Assembly: GCF_905475345.1 (NCBI RefSeq)
Contig: NC_066586.1
Coordinates: 10,176,400 to 10,240,399 of the forward strand
Direction of reading: 5' to 3'
Source: Vespula vulgaris
Taxonomy: Eukaryota > Arthropoda > Insecta > Hymenoptera > Vespidae
DNA length: 64,000 nucleotides
This document shows, piece by piece, positions 23,653 to 35,689 of the stretch. The notes under the pieces were generated by a model that was given only the letters and a program-made list of their open reading frames with translations, made no database searches and was not told the origin of the DNA. The position numbers and the translations under genes were made by a program. Numbering within the stretch: position 1 is the first letter of the stretch; each line of letters begins with the position of its first letter.

Positions 23653-26600
23653 CTTTTGCTCTTGGCTTGTTGATCGCGCACAAAGAAAAGCGAATTGAAA
23701 GCTTTTCTCAAGTGGTATAAGAATAGAGATACTTTCGACATTTTAACTTTCTTCGAACATCTCTTAAAAGATTTTAGTACGCCTGTAACCGGGGATTCTT
23801 CGACTCGGTACTCTTAGGTCGCACCAAGCAACTCTTACCCTAGTTGTCGAGGGAAAGGGAGTAAATTGCGCTTGGAAACTGATTTGACCTTATTATAACT
23901 AACACCGTTTATTATAATGACTTAATTTTAATTACAAACGACTAAAAGTATGTAAACCATAAGGATCGACCAGTAAGAATAAAAGGAATATTTAAAATAT
24001 ATGAACTTTCAATTTATTATAATAAAGAAGATATATAGAAATTTTAAATAATAACTAATGAATATATAATATATAAATTGCTTCTCTACTATAAATAATA
24101 ACGAACAGATTTATAGGATTTATAAACTATTAATATTAACCTATGAATAATAATGAGTGAATATAAGATATCAGTAATTATGTAGTCTTAGAATAATAAG
24201 TAGAAATACTTACGAACTCTGAGTAATAAAAGATGTATTTAAACCCAAAAAGTAAATTAAACTTACTCGAAAAGCGTTATGAAGAACAATATAAAACTTG
24301 CTTAGGTAAAATACACTATAGATAATCCGAACTAATATGTTATTAATGAATAAGGCGAAATTGACTCTTTAAAGGAGCATTTTTTGGTTGAGCCTGGTTA
24401 CTCGTACCACGTTGGCTGTTGTCCCGGCCAATTTTGTTCCCGGGCAATTCTCGACGTACATTTTATGTTAGTTGCCGCGATACAGATCCGCCCAACTTCT
24501 TAGCTTTTAGCCTATAGAAGCCTAATCGTAATCTAATCTGATTTTTCTACATCGGAGTTTACATAGTACCGTACGCCGTGGGGATGTACGAAAATCGACT
24601 GAGCCCTATGTGACATACTGCGGCCGGGAGCTGTCACTATCACGATGTCTCTTCTACTCCTGCGAAAATTTGCCACTGTCACCTCCTCCGGCGTTTCGAA
24701 CAGACGCTCGCTTTCACTCCCGGGTTGTTGGTCCAAATTCCACTGAAACGCTAGGTATACTAAATTTTTCACACTCCAAACTACATCCGATGAAGTAGAA
24801 AAAAACGTCGATACTTTTATCTTTCACGAATATATTCTATATCAAGTGTAGTTAATTCGATGATCGTTTACTAACTCCTACTCTAATTTATACAGAGATC
24901 TCTTGGCTCTGATTTCCAACCGAAGAATTTCTTACGACCATGTGTATAATTAATCATTACGATTAAGTGATGGCTTTACACAGCATTACAACCGCAAGCC
25001 GACGTGCGCTTTGAATTTGATCAAAGTTCGGAACGGCAAATTAGGTTGACGGTTGGTATTCGAATTAAATTCCTATTCCCGTTCAGCTACTGTCCAGTTT
25101 CATTCGAGACGTTCCTACACAATGGACCGACACAATCTCCGACCAAAAGATCCATTCGGCACGAAGTACGTGAAACTTCCTGACTCATGGATCCTTCTGT
25201 CGAAGCTCTCGCAACGATAACCTCGATGTAATTGGTCCGAAAGCCCCTTTACTCCTGGCCACAGTCTGATCTTGGCTCGAACTAAGAACTTTCAAGATTA
25301 AATGCTTAACCATATCGGTCATTTTATCTCTGTTGTCGATAAAAATGTATGAATCTCGAGACGCATCATTCTCTTGTGGTTTTTTTGGATAATTTGTTCT
25401 CGTAGATTTCATCGAAATGTTTTCTCTTCGATTTCATTTCAGCATCGTTGTTGAGCTTACGAACTTGTTCTATTCATGAAACAATTGGAATTTTGATAGA
25501 ACCGACATTCATGAAACTTAATTAGAATTAAGTTATCGCGGTGTTCGCAAGTCTATCTATACCTACCTGTATTGGGAAGGATTGGTTCTTCTAGAGCAAC
25601 CCATTCCCTGCAACTTCAAGGACTTCATCATTTTCGAAACTTTGATCAGCTGATCGTTGATAAGTTCGCTGCAACTCGACTCGATAGATCCCCCAACCCT
25701 CTCACTACTCGCCGTCGAAATTTCGCTTGCCTTCGAGAGATTGGTCATTAACCAGAGCTGGCCCATTGTTCTTGCTTTCGAACGAGCTAGGACGTACACA
25801 ATACGACTCTAGGTACCTTCCATTATCTTCGAGATTACTGCTCACTGGCACATCGAAGCTACCAGAGCTTTTAACTTCGAAGAGGTCGAAGGTCTTTCAA
25901 AAGAATCTACTTCACTCTTGAGTTACGTTGTGCTTTTCAATCGGAAACTGTTAATACAACTATCAAGAAATTCCGTTTGGATAAAGAATTTTAAACAATC
26001 GTCACTCGCTCTAAAAATCTTTCCTAACTTCTGTACTTTCCGAAGTTAATATACGTGAGATATAAAATGATATTTTGTCAAAAATAAATTGTTAATTAGA
26101 GCAATCAATACAGGCACGTGTATGATTGATTTGAAAGGTGGACAGTATATAAGTAACTGATTACGTCTAGAAGCAGATATCTTTCTGATATTTGTTGTAT
26201 TCCATACCTAACTTCTAAATATTAATAAACGATTTGTGTTAAAAAAATTGTTATTTTTTGACAAAGTTAATGAAAATGCAAATCAGTTAGCTATATATTG
26301 TCCGCTCTGTATAAGGAATAAACTAGAGTAAAAATTAGAAATGATATGATCACGTACGAAAAGAAATAACGTAATTGGCCAGCAATACATCTACAGGTTT
26401 GGATCATTAAGTTTTATTAATCCGATGCGGAATAAAACTACTGATGGATCGGAAAGAGAGATGGTATCAATAGTGAAGATCTCAAACGACGAATCAGAGA
26501 AAAGCTTGTGGAGAGAAGGGAGCGGCAGCACTCGAACTGACCCAACCAGTCATTTCTAATTAAATATAATTGCGGAGGTCAGGTGGAAAGAGTGCTTGGA

Positions 26601-26887
26601 TACGCTTCGATTTCCTTTCCAAGTAAACCCTTCTTTTTTACTCTTGTACCCTGCTATCGGAAACTCGCAAAGCTTTTCTTTCCCTATAGAAGTCGATGGT
26701 CTTCGATGTTTCGAGATATCTATCTCTTACCTGCTCGTAATCCAGCCGCTTTCAAGGAAGGTCTTGGAAACTTTTTCAATCGGCAATCTTCACTCCGTAA
26801 GATCGCTACACATTCGTTTTGGCCATGTGCGGAATTTGAAGGCATGCCCTTGCACACTGATTCAAGTCGAGCTGTTCAGGTAATTTT
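23648..26887. other. Gene-free by recognition; minus-strand open stretches at 24.5-25.9 kb
   Basis: Three minus-strand frames (24533-24772, 25185-25412, 25563-25799) are open and not low-complexity. One sits beside a consensus splice donor, CAG followed by GTAGGT reading on the minus strand, at about 25565-25575. The frames are broken by stops and do not join into one reading frame. I recognise no family. Bases 23890-24380 are AT-rich. Confidence 0.4.
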
Positions 26888-26985
26888 AACTGTGGTCTAT
26901 GTATTTTATACGTAGACACACACACATACACATACACAATATTGATCGACATTGACTGTGGCTATGTATTATATATATTTTATAT

Positions 26986-27029
<44 letters not shown>
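26888..27029. repeat. 65-bp duplication carrying (CA)n, then (TA)n
   Basis: The block CTGTGG-(T)CTATGTATT followed by TTTTATA and a CA-rich run occurs at about 26891 and again at 26956, 65 bp apart. The second copy has a longer CA run (about 26990-27020) and ends in TATATATATA. The microsatellite was apparently duplicated together with its unique left flank. Confidence 0.8.
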
Positions 27030-28536
27030 CTTTCATCACTTACAAAGATTAAAGAGAGTGAATTACTTAGATACATACATATATATACATATTTCTCGTT
27101 TTTTTAACTTTTTTCATCGAGTTTTTTTAATCCTTTTTAAAATCGCGTAGAAAGTTTATACCCGCCTTTAACTTTCGTCTAATCTTAAAAGTAATTTTTT
27201 AAATGTAATAGTTCAATTATTTTTTAAGGTAACATCTTAATTAATGGTGGATAAAAAAATAAAAAAAGAAGAATATGTGTGTTCGTCTATATTCTCGCTT
27301 TACGATGATTGCCTCCAATTATGTATTCGACGTTCCTTTTTTCCGGTAACGCTGGATAGAAGCCCATAATCCTAGCTTAGATCCTGTCAGAGCAAAGGGA
27401 CTCAGTCCAGAGATTTCATCGATGTGAAGTAAGAAGGACCGAGAAGAACATCTGAAACGCTCTGCTCTCTTTCCTCTTCTTCTACTTTCCCCCCTTTCCT
27501 TCTCTCTACCTTTCTCTCTCTTATTCTCTGTAAACATTCCTGGCGGACCGCCACGATGGCCACAAAACGAAAGCGTGGAACAAAAAGTAGATAAATGGCG
27601 CCTGGATGGTGAGGGTGGGCCAATCTATCACGCCCCAGGGGAGTGTTATTGACAGTAAAAGAACTGTCTAACCCTCACTCTCTCTCTCTCTTCCTCCCCC
27701 CTCTCTCTCCCCCTCTCTCTCTCTTTCGTTCTTTACCTTCTTCCAACGCTCGTTCATTCTTGATCTCTTCCCATCTCTGTCTTTTTGCACGTTTCTTCCG
27801 AACACTCGTAGAACTTTTTGGATCCTCATTCTTTTTCTTTTGATATGAATTTTAGGACAGTAAACAGTATTTCATAAAATGTCTTTCGATATAAACGTAT
27901 AATCTCATTAGCGAACACAATTGAATAAAAAGGCAAGTTGTGAATTACGATCATCTTGTGGTCTGCCTTTTCCACGAAAGGATCGATTCTATCGTGGCCA
28001 AGATCGTCGTCGAAGGCGTTATCTCTTTGAATTGCAATCTCGTTAGGATTTCATTGAGCAACGACCGTAAAAGATAAATTCTCGTAGTGAATTGTTACGT
28101 GGAGTACGGTGACTACTTCTCCTTCGCTGCTAACCCCTTTAAATGGCTATCGTTATATCGGTCGTAGCGGTGCCGATGCTGATCATGTTGGTGTTAGTAG
28201 TAGTACCAGTAGTGTTTGTAGAAGAACGAAGAGAAGGAGGAGAAAGAGAGTGACCCCTTCGACGAACGTGCCCCGTTTGCTCCAGGATGTACGACGTTCG
28301 TGCGCGAGGCTGGGATTTCCTCCTTCAGACCGGAAGCTTAAGAGCGGCTCACCGACGGAGTTTAGCTAATGCCTAATGACGGGTCGTTTCAAATATTTAC
28401 CGCCCTATTTCGCGAACCTCCACTCCAGCTAAGGGCTGTAAACGCGATTACGTCCAACCATGGAGAGTATATAGTGCCGCCTATCCCGCTGCTCGGTGAA
28501 ACCCCTGGAAGAGCATGTATAGAGAGATAGAGATAG

Positions 28537-28538
<2 letters not shown>
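27030..28538. other. Gene-free sequence
   Basis: A pyrimidine-rich patch lies at 27678-27725. The 86-codon frame at 28109-28369 sits in GTAGTAGTACCAGTAGTG-type triplet sequence and matches nothing known. Confidence 0.5.

Positions 28539-28592
<54 letters not shown>
28539..28592. repeat. (AG)n microsatellite, about 27 units
   Basis: One of the longest uninterrupted dinucleotide runs in the window, preceded by an imperfect AGAGATAGAGATAGGT stretch. Confidence 0.97.
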
Positions 28593-28595
<3 letters not shown>

Positions 28596-31500
28596 GGAGG
28601 ATGAGAGGGCACATCGATCGAGGCTTCTATCGTGAATTTACTCCAACTACGCACTTCGTGAATCAGCCGGAATATCTAGGGCACGATATTCGATGTAATT
28701 TAATTCCTAGATATCTCCATCGGAATTTATTATTGCTGCTGATACTTATATTCGTATTTCGTTATCATAAATATTACGACAACGTTCGATTATTCTTTCT
28801 CTCTCTCTCTCTCTTTCTCTCTCTATCTCTCTCTTTCATTCTCTTTCATGTCTAGTTCTTTCTGTGTCTTTCTGCTTTAATCAAAAACCGCAATCGATCG
28901 GACAACGTGAAGTGGCTAAAATTAAGAAAGAGAGGAAAGACACAAAAGAGAGAGGGGGGACAAAATCAACAACAGAGTTATCATATTTCGTAGAAGCCAA
29001 TCGATGAAAAAATTTCTAATCGAGATGAAACGTCGAGTCAAGAATAACAAAAGAAAATAACAGCATTGTCGTACATATTATTATAATGTAGCACTTATAG
29101 TGTTGCTGGATAGTAGATAGAGGAATTGTGACGAATGTTGCGTTTCAAACGAATAAGAACAGGATGAAAAATTAAGATCGCACGTTCTCTCTTCGTCAAT
29201 ACGACATGTAATTCGGCCGAGTGGTTCGCAGTCATGCTTATTGTTAGTTGCTGCTGTTTTATGTTCGTCAATGTGTCGTTAGTCCTTTCTTTGTATAAAC
29301 TACACGTACGTGATCCTCTTAACAAAAGGGGACGCTCGTTTGTGAAAGAGAGAGAAAGAGACAGAAAGAAAAAATGAGGAGGGTCGGTGTCAGAAGGAAA
29401 CGCTGACGACACGAAGGGGATGGAAAGCCGAGGGAAGGGGGTTTGAAAGTCGAGGGATGACACGCCGCACTACTGCACTGTGCTTTGCATTGTTTCAGCT
29501 TGAGTGGCTCTACCACGCTGTCATCATCATTTTCAATTAGTCTGTAATGACTGGATGACGTGGTGCTTACGCTTATGCCGTGGAATCTCGAAAACGTTCG
29601 AGCTTTGCGTCATCGAATAACTTATTAATTATCAACCTTCTCGCCGTATTACGTTAATTAAACATTTAAATAACATCGAAGGTACACCGTCGCTTGCTTT
29701 CGTACGCTCAATGGATTTCCCTTCATATTGTCTTCTTTCTGATGCTATATCCTTTACTCTATCTTTTCCCTCTCTCTTTCTGTTACTTTCTTTGTTATCT
29801 CTTTTTTCTATTTTTCTCTCCTTTTCTTACTTTTTCACCCTCTTAAGGTTTTCACCTCCATCATGATAAATGAAATGGTGATTATTTATCATCCAAACCA
29901 TTATATCTTTTTTCGAGCAAGCCTTTTTCAACGACGTTTGCGATAATCTCTTGATCTTGTGACGTAAAGCCACGAAAATTCGTAAAATTGTACGAAATTG
30001 TTCCTTCGTAAAAAAAAATAACAAATTCTATTCCCGAGTTTTCGATAGTAAACTTATATAAAGAGAGGAAGAGAGAGAGAAAGAGAGGGAGAGAGGGAGA
30101 GGGAGGGAGGGAGAGAGAGAGATATATATACCTGCTCTATCTCCTTGAACCTGTTTACCAGGTTGAACGGAATTAGCATAACCAAAGCAGCTTTGATTAA
30201 TCGTAACGGCACATCGTTGTGCGTCTATGGCCATTAGTAGGCACCATTGACCATGCGCGGGCACCACGCAATTACCATAATATAGCAATATCATAACGTG
30301 CGTACTGGGAAATGTGTTGGCGGCAGCAATCGTTGGGCATATCGCGGTGAGAAGGGTGGTGCGCTTGATCGAGGGGGTTTCGAGAGTAGTACCATCGTTG
30401 AGGACCTATTGGGACTCAACTCTGTCCGGCTATAAAGCGTAGGCGAGACGGTTACTACATCGATCGCTGGTAATGAACTTGGATGTCGTAAGTTGTGACG
30501 TAGGATGGCCAATAAAAAAAGCGACGGCGAATATTACCCAACAATATCGATAAATTTTCGTACCGGGACTTGGTTATTTTTGACTTTCAAGCTTTTCGCT
30601 TGGAAACGAGATATTTTTTGTACTCGTGTTTTTTTCGAATCCCGTAAAAAATAAGAATCTCGAAAAATGTTTCGCGGTTAACTGTTCCCATCGTAACTTA
30701 TATCATATAATACAATCTCCCACTTTATCGAGGTTACATATAACCGGCTTAGTTTTTAAATACGAAATTTTTACTCCTCGTTATAGGTATAATGAGATGA
30801 CTTATTAGGACGTTAGATTGTTGACAGTTGGAAAAAATTTCATGATTTTAAGAGTCGTTAGGGTGGTAAAACGCATTGCGATAGTACAAATATTCATCGT
30901 AGCAGAACAATTAACCCCACAAATAGAGCTCCCAAAGCATGATCGTGATTATTGTCAGATATTATCCCGCATGAGTAATACGATGACATGACCATTATTC
31001 CAGCGAGCGATTAGCACTATTCACAATCGGCGATCATGCAGCACGCACGACGCCTGATTAGTTACGTGTGCGATTGGTGATCGTGTTTCCTGGTCACATG
31101 TTTCATGATCGTCACGAGATTCACCGACGGCCGGAAGTGTAGTCTCAGCATACTATGGAATTTACCGTGAAATTCAAGCAAATACTCTCGCTTCTGCTTC
31201 AACTTGACTACTACAATTTGATATACCTTTAAATACCACCGACAGATGAAATAATTTACTCGTTACTAAGTTTCTCGTTTATCAGAATTCTTTGACGATA
31301 AAATCCGTTCTTGTTTTCTCAAGATAATACCGATGAACATTTTGCGTTTGCTATGTAGATACCAAATTCATTGAGCTAGAGAGAGAGCGAGAACGATTCT
31401 GATATAGCACCTATGTCGCCCGTATCTCGAGTATACCGACGATACATTCGTCGACGTCACTTCATCGTTTTCATCAATTCATTGATTATCGATTTGATTT

Positions 31501-32590
31501 CGAGTTACATGGACGGTCAGGTTATGAGAGGCTTTATGCAGAAGTCACGTTGATCGAACAAACACGATGGTGGTGGTCGTTTGATCGTTCATAGAGAGCG
31601 CAAGAGAGAAAGAGAAATAGATACATAGAGAAAGAGATGAAGAGGCACGTGCAAGAGAGTAGAAAGGGAAACGGCTTGGCGTGGAATAAGAGATGGAAGG
31701 GGAGAATGAGGAGGAGCATGGGTGGTTAAGATACTATATTTGCGGAGTTATTAGATAGCAATTGCAATTCTCCTCGCACAGCGTGCAGTATCGATCGTAC
31801 ATTTACCCGATGAGTTATCCGTGCGTTATGAACATAGGGGAAGGGATGGATGGATGGTCGCTCTGGTTTGATATGCAAAGAGTGCCGGTGATTACGATGG
31901 CTCATCGTGATACCGTGCTTTCTCTTATTCCTCCTGCTGATATTTTCCTCCCCACTTTCAACCTCTTTTTATCATTACCTCCTCTCTTCTTCTCTTTCCT
32001 TTTCTCTCTTTTTCATTCACCTCTTCTATCTCTTTCCATCCACCGAGTTTTTCTCTCACCATCCTTCCTTCCATTCTCCCACCCCTTTGAAAATGCATGA
32101 AACTCAACGAGCAATGAACAGTCATTGGTCGTCACGGATGTGGCGCCAATGAAACTGACGGTCAATTTATGAAATGTAACGACCCATAAAAGCGATTCTT
32201 AATAGGATATCGAGCCTTTGTCGTCGCAATCTATTCTCTTTTTCTCTCTTTCTGGAATATCACTATTTATTCGATTGCATTGAGGGTTGTTATGAAAGCT
32301 TTAATACGTGTAAATTAGATGCATTAATCTTTAAATGCTTTTAAACATTTAACACCTTGCAATTGCAATTTATACGCGGTAAACCTGTGTTATTTCATCA
32401 GAATTCGACGGAAATAGTTGTGGTTTGTGCGTATGGCATAAAATTCCAGACTAGTATATATTTCATCACTTCATTTCTGTTCGTCAAAGTCAAAATTAAA
32501 TTGGATATTATAAGATAAAGGAGAGAAAGAAAAAGAGATGAGACACAGATATAGTTATGGAAAGGTGAATGAGATTAAAAACAAAAGGGT
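28593..32590. other. Gene-free sequence with scattered simple repeats
   Basis: Simple repeats occur at 28792-28850 (CT-rich) and 30062-30129 (GA-rich with GGGA variants, then TA). No exon was recognised. Minus-strand frames such as 29095-29463 and plus-strand 31762-32100 are crossed by CT or GA tracts. Confidence 0.5.
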
Positions 32591-32596
32591 TCTTGA

Positions 32597-33000
32597 GTGA
32601 AATTTTACGATCTAACACCAGAAGTTATAAATTGTTTTTATTCGCTCGCGCCTCTTTCGATAATGCTTCTTGTTACTGACCAGAACGCTTTGCAAAACGA
32701 TTACGCATTGTCATCCATTTGTCTATATAAACCAACTTATATCAAATACAAAAACTTGATTCTTTATGTGCTTTTCCGACGAAAACGAACTTATTTTTGT
32801 TCGTTGGCTAATATTATAAATAGATATAGTGAAGTGGAGAAGAGCAAGGGTAGCGATGAGATAAGCGGCATGGTAAAATCAAATCAATGTATTCCATGCG
32901 AATGTTTAATGAAGATGACATATAGTAATGGTGCAGCAAAAATTAGAAATGTTTGATTCTAATTATGTTTATTTGTTAAAAAAACACAATAGAGAGCATT
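32597..33000 (+). pseudogene. Possible gypsy-like gag remnant (uncertain)
   Basis: A 119-codon open frame (32597-32956) ends just left of the LTR element. Near its C-terminus it has a CIPC pair followed by spaced polar residues and NGAAKIRN, which could be a decayed nucleocapsid zinc knuckle: the usual His and third Cys would be Lys and Asn. The rest of the frame is not recognisable. The idea rests mainly on position, because plus-strand gypsy reverse transcriptase lies on the other side of the inserted element. It could also be a chance frame. Confidence 0.25.
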
Positions 33001-33026
33001 CGGTTGGCCTCGAAAATTATCATAGT

Positions 33027-33255
33027 TGTGTAGGGTAAAGATAAAAAAAGGTCGTGGAAGTCTTCATTATTTTTTATATTTTCTTTCTGATGTTTTATAT
33101 TCTACCATATAGTTCGGTGGTTAATGCGGAATTCTATGAATAATTAAAAGAAACAGCGGAAGAAACAGGGTCCTATCGTTCGTAATGTTTACCTATCGTA
33201 CAAACGTATGCTCATCAGTGCAGATCCCATAGCTCTTAAGTCAACCTATATAACA
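33027..33255 (-). repeat. 3' LTR of the gypsy-like element
   Basis: Read on the plus strand it starts TGTGTAGGG and ends CTTAAGTCAACCTATATAACA. Its first 85 bp or so and last 23 bp align with the other LTR, and the middle is longer (229 bp against 151 bp). Either this copy gained sequence or the other lost it. The minus-strand integrase frame ends inside its edge. Confidence 0.8.
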
Positions 33256-34200
33256 TTTCCTCGCCTTAATGAAAATATTCAAATACTCGTAGAATTCACG
33301 GTAACATTGTGGTGGTCTCTGGTTTTGTATGTATCTTTCTAAAACTTGCGGTACTATTGCGGTTCTTGTGGGATTTCTGGAAGGTTCTATTTGTGTTGAT
33401 TCGTTTGTAGAAGCATATATTGAAATTCTGTAATGAAATAGTAATCGTTGTAACGCTGTTGTGAATATTTTCATATGCAGCCTATTTTTTATCTAAGTTT
33501 TTTTTATTTCTAATTTTAGTATTTGTACGAACCGCACCATTTGTTCATTTGTTGCAGGGTTGAACTGTGTCGTAAATTTTGAAGTAATTCCATTTGTCTT
33601 TAAAAATGTTAACAACCCTTGTGAACGAAAATTTATACCGTTATCCATGACTATTATCTTGGGAATGCCGGATATACTAAAAATTACGTTACACTTTTCG
33701 AACGTTGTTTTCCCTGTAGTATTTTTTACTATTCAGATTTCTGGCCATTTTGAAAATGAATCTACTAATGCAAAAAAATAATGATTTAAGAATGGATCTG
33801 CATAATTGATGGATCGAATGCTATAATCGTCGGTTCCCTATAATGCATGTTTACTTCTCGCAATTCCATTATTTTTATTACAATGTATGCTATTTTTCAT
33901 AATATTTTTTATGTCTTTATCAATATCTCGCCATCACCATATGCCTTCAGACGAATGTTTTAGTTTTATAACGTCAAAATATCCTAAATATAATTCTCTT
34001 AATATATTATTTTGTAATCTTTCTGGAATAATTACTTCATTAATGCATTTAATTTCACCTGTTTGTAAACTATAGACTGTTTTCTGAACGTTGAAACGTT
34101 TGTCAATGGTTAATTATTTCCCACTTTATAATGTTATTTTGATTCTACCTAAATTTGTATCTGTTTCAATTGCTTTAGCTATTCTCTTTTCTGTAATTGG
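33241..34200 (-). pseudogene. Gypsy-type integrase, substitution-decayed
   Basis: In its family this enzyme joins the reverse-transcribed element to the host chromosome. About 300 codons keep one frame from about 34140 to 33241, interrupted only by stop codons. The N-terminal His2Cys2 zinc finger region (about 33860-34030) keeps its final Cys, but both His positions read Tyr and the first Cys reads Ser. The core has VDSFSKWPEI, VMDNGINFRS and a PATNEQ-RFVQ block. By alignment with the D-D-35-E pattern, the first Asp is Asn (about 33805-33807), the second Asp is kept (33643-33645), and the Glu is Val (33535-33537). The C-terminal part contains LLFHYRISIYAST, typical of the end of the gypsy integrase core. 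The frame closes in the 3' LTR. Confidence 0.87.
33256..33267 (-). other. Polypurine tract
   Basis: The minus strand reads AAGGCGAGGAAA directly before the TGTTATATAG start of the 3' LTR. This is the expected position and composition for the plus-strand DNA primer of an LTR retrotransposon, and it independently fixes the LTR boundary. It lies within the end of the integrase frame. Confidence 0.75.
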
Positions 34201-34264
34201 CATCTGTAAAATAAATTGGAATACATGGAATCTGTAAAATAAATTGTATCTGCATTGTCTAACC

Positions 34265-34500
34265 CTAATGTCTAACATAAAAATGTAATATTATTTTTCT
34301 TTAATATAGGCACGATGGATATAGCCTATTTGGATCTATTAATCTTTTCAAATATCCCGTCTTTTCTATTATTGCTAATAATCGAGATATACCGAAATCA
34401 GTAATAATCATTGATCTATTTTTCTATTGTCGAAATGGTACTGTAATTTTTATATTATTTGCACCAAGTTTCTTTCTATATTTCGTTCAAATTTTATCTA
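34265..34500 (-). pseudogene. N-terminal end of gypsy-type reverse transcriptase
   Basis: The minus strand encodes IEKTGYLKRLI (about 34321-34375) followed by SIVPILKKNNITFLC (about 34275-34320). These match the opening of the gypsy reverse transcriptase, where a basic helix is followed by a TPIVPV-KK-type strand. The catalytic region with the YXDD box should follow and does not. Within a few bases the sequence continues with NADTIYFTDS, which resembles the NAD-LSR region at the end of RNase H. About 1 kb has therefore been lost at this point. Stop codons and a frame shift are present. Confidence 0.65.
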
Positions 34501-34561
34501 ATTCGTTATTAAATATCATAGCTATATATGCATTAGTTTCCTCTAATGAAATCTTCAACTG

Positions 34562-34790
34562 CAAAATTTATCCTCGATTTAACAACGGCTTCCTATCAAT
34601 ATTTAAAATGTATACATTTAATTTGTTTGTAGTGTTTCTGTACCTAACTTGAACGTCATACATTCCAATGATATTTATACCCATGTTGCAAAATATTTGT
34701 AACTTAAGCGCAGTATATCTTAAAACTTTACGAGGGAACAATTTTTCGCTCATTCGTTTACTCATGATTGTTACTGCAGCTTCATATCAA
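34562..34790 (-). pseudogene. Gypsy-type aspartic protease remnant
   Basis: The minus strand encodes MSKRMSEKLFPRKV, then LKLQIFCNMGINIIGMYDV, VRYRN and ILNIDRKPLLNRG. This is the pattern of retroviral-type proteases from just after the catalytic Asp to the LLGR-like C-terminal strand. The Asp-Ser/Thr-Gly site should lie at about 34780-34788. There the Asp codon is present, but a one-base deletion and a substitution destroy the rest, so the enzyme cannot be made. It follows the nucleocapsid remnant and precedes reverse transcriptase, as in gypsy elements. Confidence 0.72.
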
Positions 34791-34860
34791 ATTTTACGGT
34801 GACCTCGTGCAGTTCTCTCTATTTTATATGCTTGACCATGAAGAAATTTTCTAACTGTTT

Positions 34861-35250
34861 TGTGTCTGCCCTCGACTTTTTGTTAACTTTTGCAAGGTTC
34901 CTCACTCTATCAAACTTTTTGCATTGTATATTATGATCGAAATTATATTTCGTTTCTAGTTGGTTTGCTCCGTGTCTGAAACAAATGATATCAATCGCTA
35001 TGTATTTATAGATAACGTCTTGGGTGATGTAAATCTCAATTGAGAATTTGTTATTGTCTGCCGTTTTTTTAGATAACTCTATGCTATACTTGTATCCCTT
35101 TTTGTCTCTTTGTGCGTCATTTGATCCGTCATTGATGTAATTTATTCGAGCAACGCCCGATCGTAACTACAAAACATGCTTTTCGGATAGTTCCATAGAC
35201 ATAAGAATATATAACTTTATCGAAATATAAATCTTTTGCTTCTGACAACC
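34861..35250 (-). pseudogene. Gag nucleocapsid remnant
   Basis: Between the 5' LTR and the protease the minus strand has a mostly open frame (about 35150-34861). It contains CFRHGANQLETKYNF and then CKKFDRVRNLAKV. These look like two decayed zinc knuckles in which the second Cys of each pair reads His or Phe and the last Cys reads Asn. The charged, low-complexity sequence upstream fits gag but is too diverged to align by eye. Confidence 0.5.
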
Positions 35251-35534
35251 GTACATGAACTCCTTTGCTTTACAATTCAAACACAAATTAGTTTCTCAAT
35301 GCTATTTTTAAACAATCACCAAAATTGCAAGAGGTATTTAATTTATAAAGTGCCATTACAAAATTTTGTATCGATTTGTTCTTCGCTTATTTCCGTAAAT
35401 GGAAATGGTGATATTCTTTGTCCGTTTCTCTGTCTCACATTCATGAATGCACCCTGTATATCTATGTAGCGTACTTTTTAACTTGTAATCCACTTTACTT
35501 TAGCATTTTCATCCCATTCGCGTCGTCAATTTGT

Positions 35535-35685
35535 TGTGTAGGTCAGGTAAAGGTGAAAATAGATCGTGAAAGTGTTAGTTATTTTCTATATTTTCTCTCC
35601 AATGTCTTATACTCTATTATAAAAAACCAATGCGTTCTTTGTGTCCTTTAACGTGAACTCTGTTCTTAAGTCAACCTATATAACA
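35535..35685 (-). repeat. 5' LTR of the gypsy-like element
   Basis: Read on the plus strand it starts TGTGTAGGTCAGG and ends TTAAGTCAACCTATATAACA. It shares both ends with the copy at 33027-33255. Its central part is shorter. It abuts plus-strand gypsy reverse transcriptase sequence on its right side. Confidence 0.8.
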
Positions 35686-35689
35686 GCAT

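Larger units (their letters stand above)
33027..35685 (-). mobile_element. Degraded Ty3/gypsy-type LTR retrotransposon
   Basis: The element reads on the minus strand: 5' LTR at 35535-35685, gag nucleocapsid remnant, protease, start of reverse transcriptase, integrase, a polypurine tract at 33256-33267, and the 3' LTR at 33027-33255. On the minus strand each LTR starts TGTTATATAGGTTGAC and ends CCTACACA. The order PR-RT-IN is that of Ty3/gypsy (Metaviridae-type) elements. At about 2.66 kb it is roughly half the usual length: the reverse transcriptase core and most of RNase H are missing between about 34265 and 34255. Stops, a broken protease active site and lost integrase catalytic residues show it is dead. 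The 5-bp flanks (ATAGT and GCATT) do not match as a target-site duplication. I could not identify a primer-binding site. No envelope gene is present. Confidence 0.88.
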
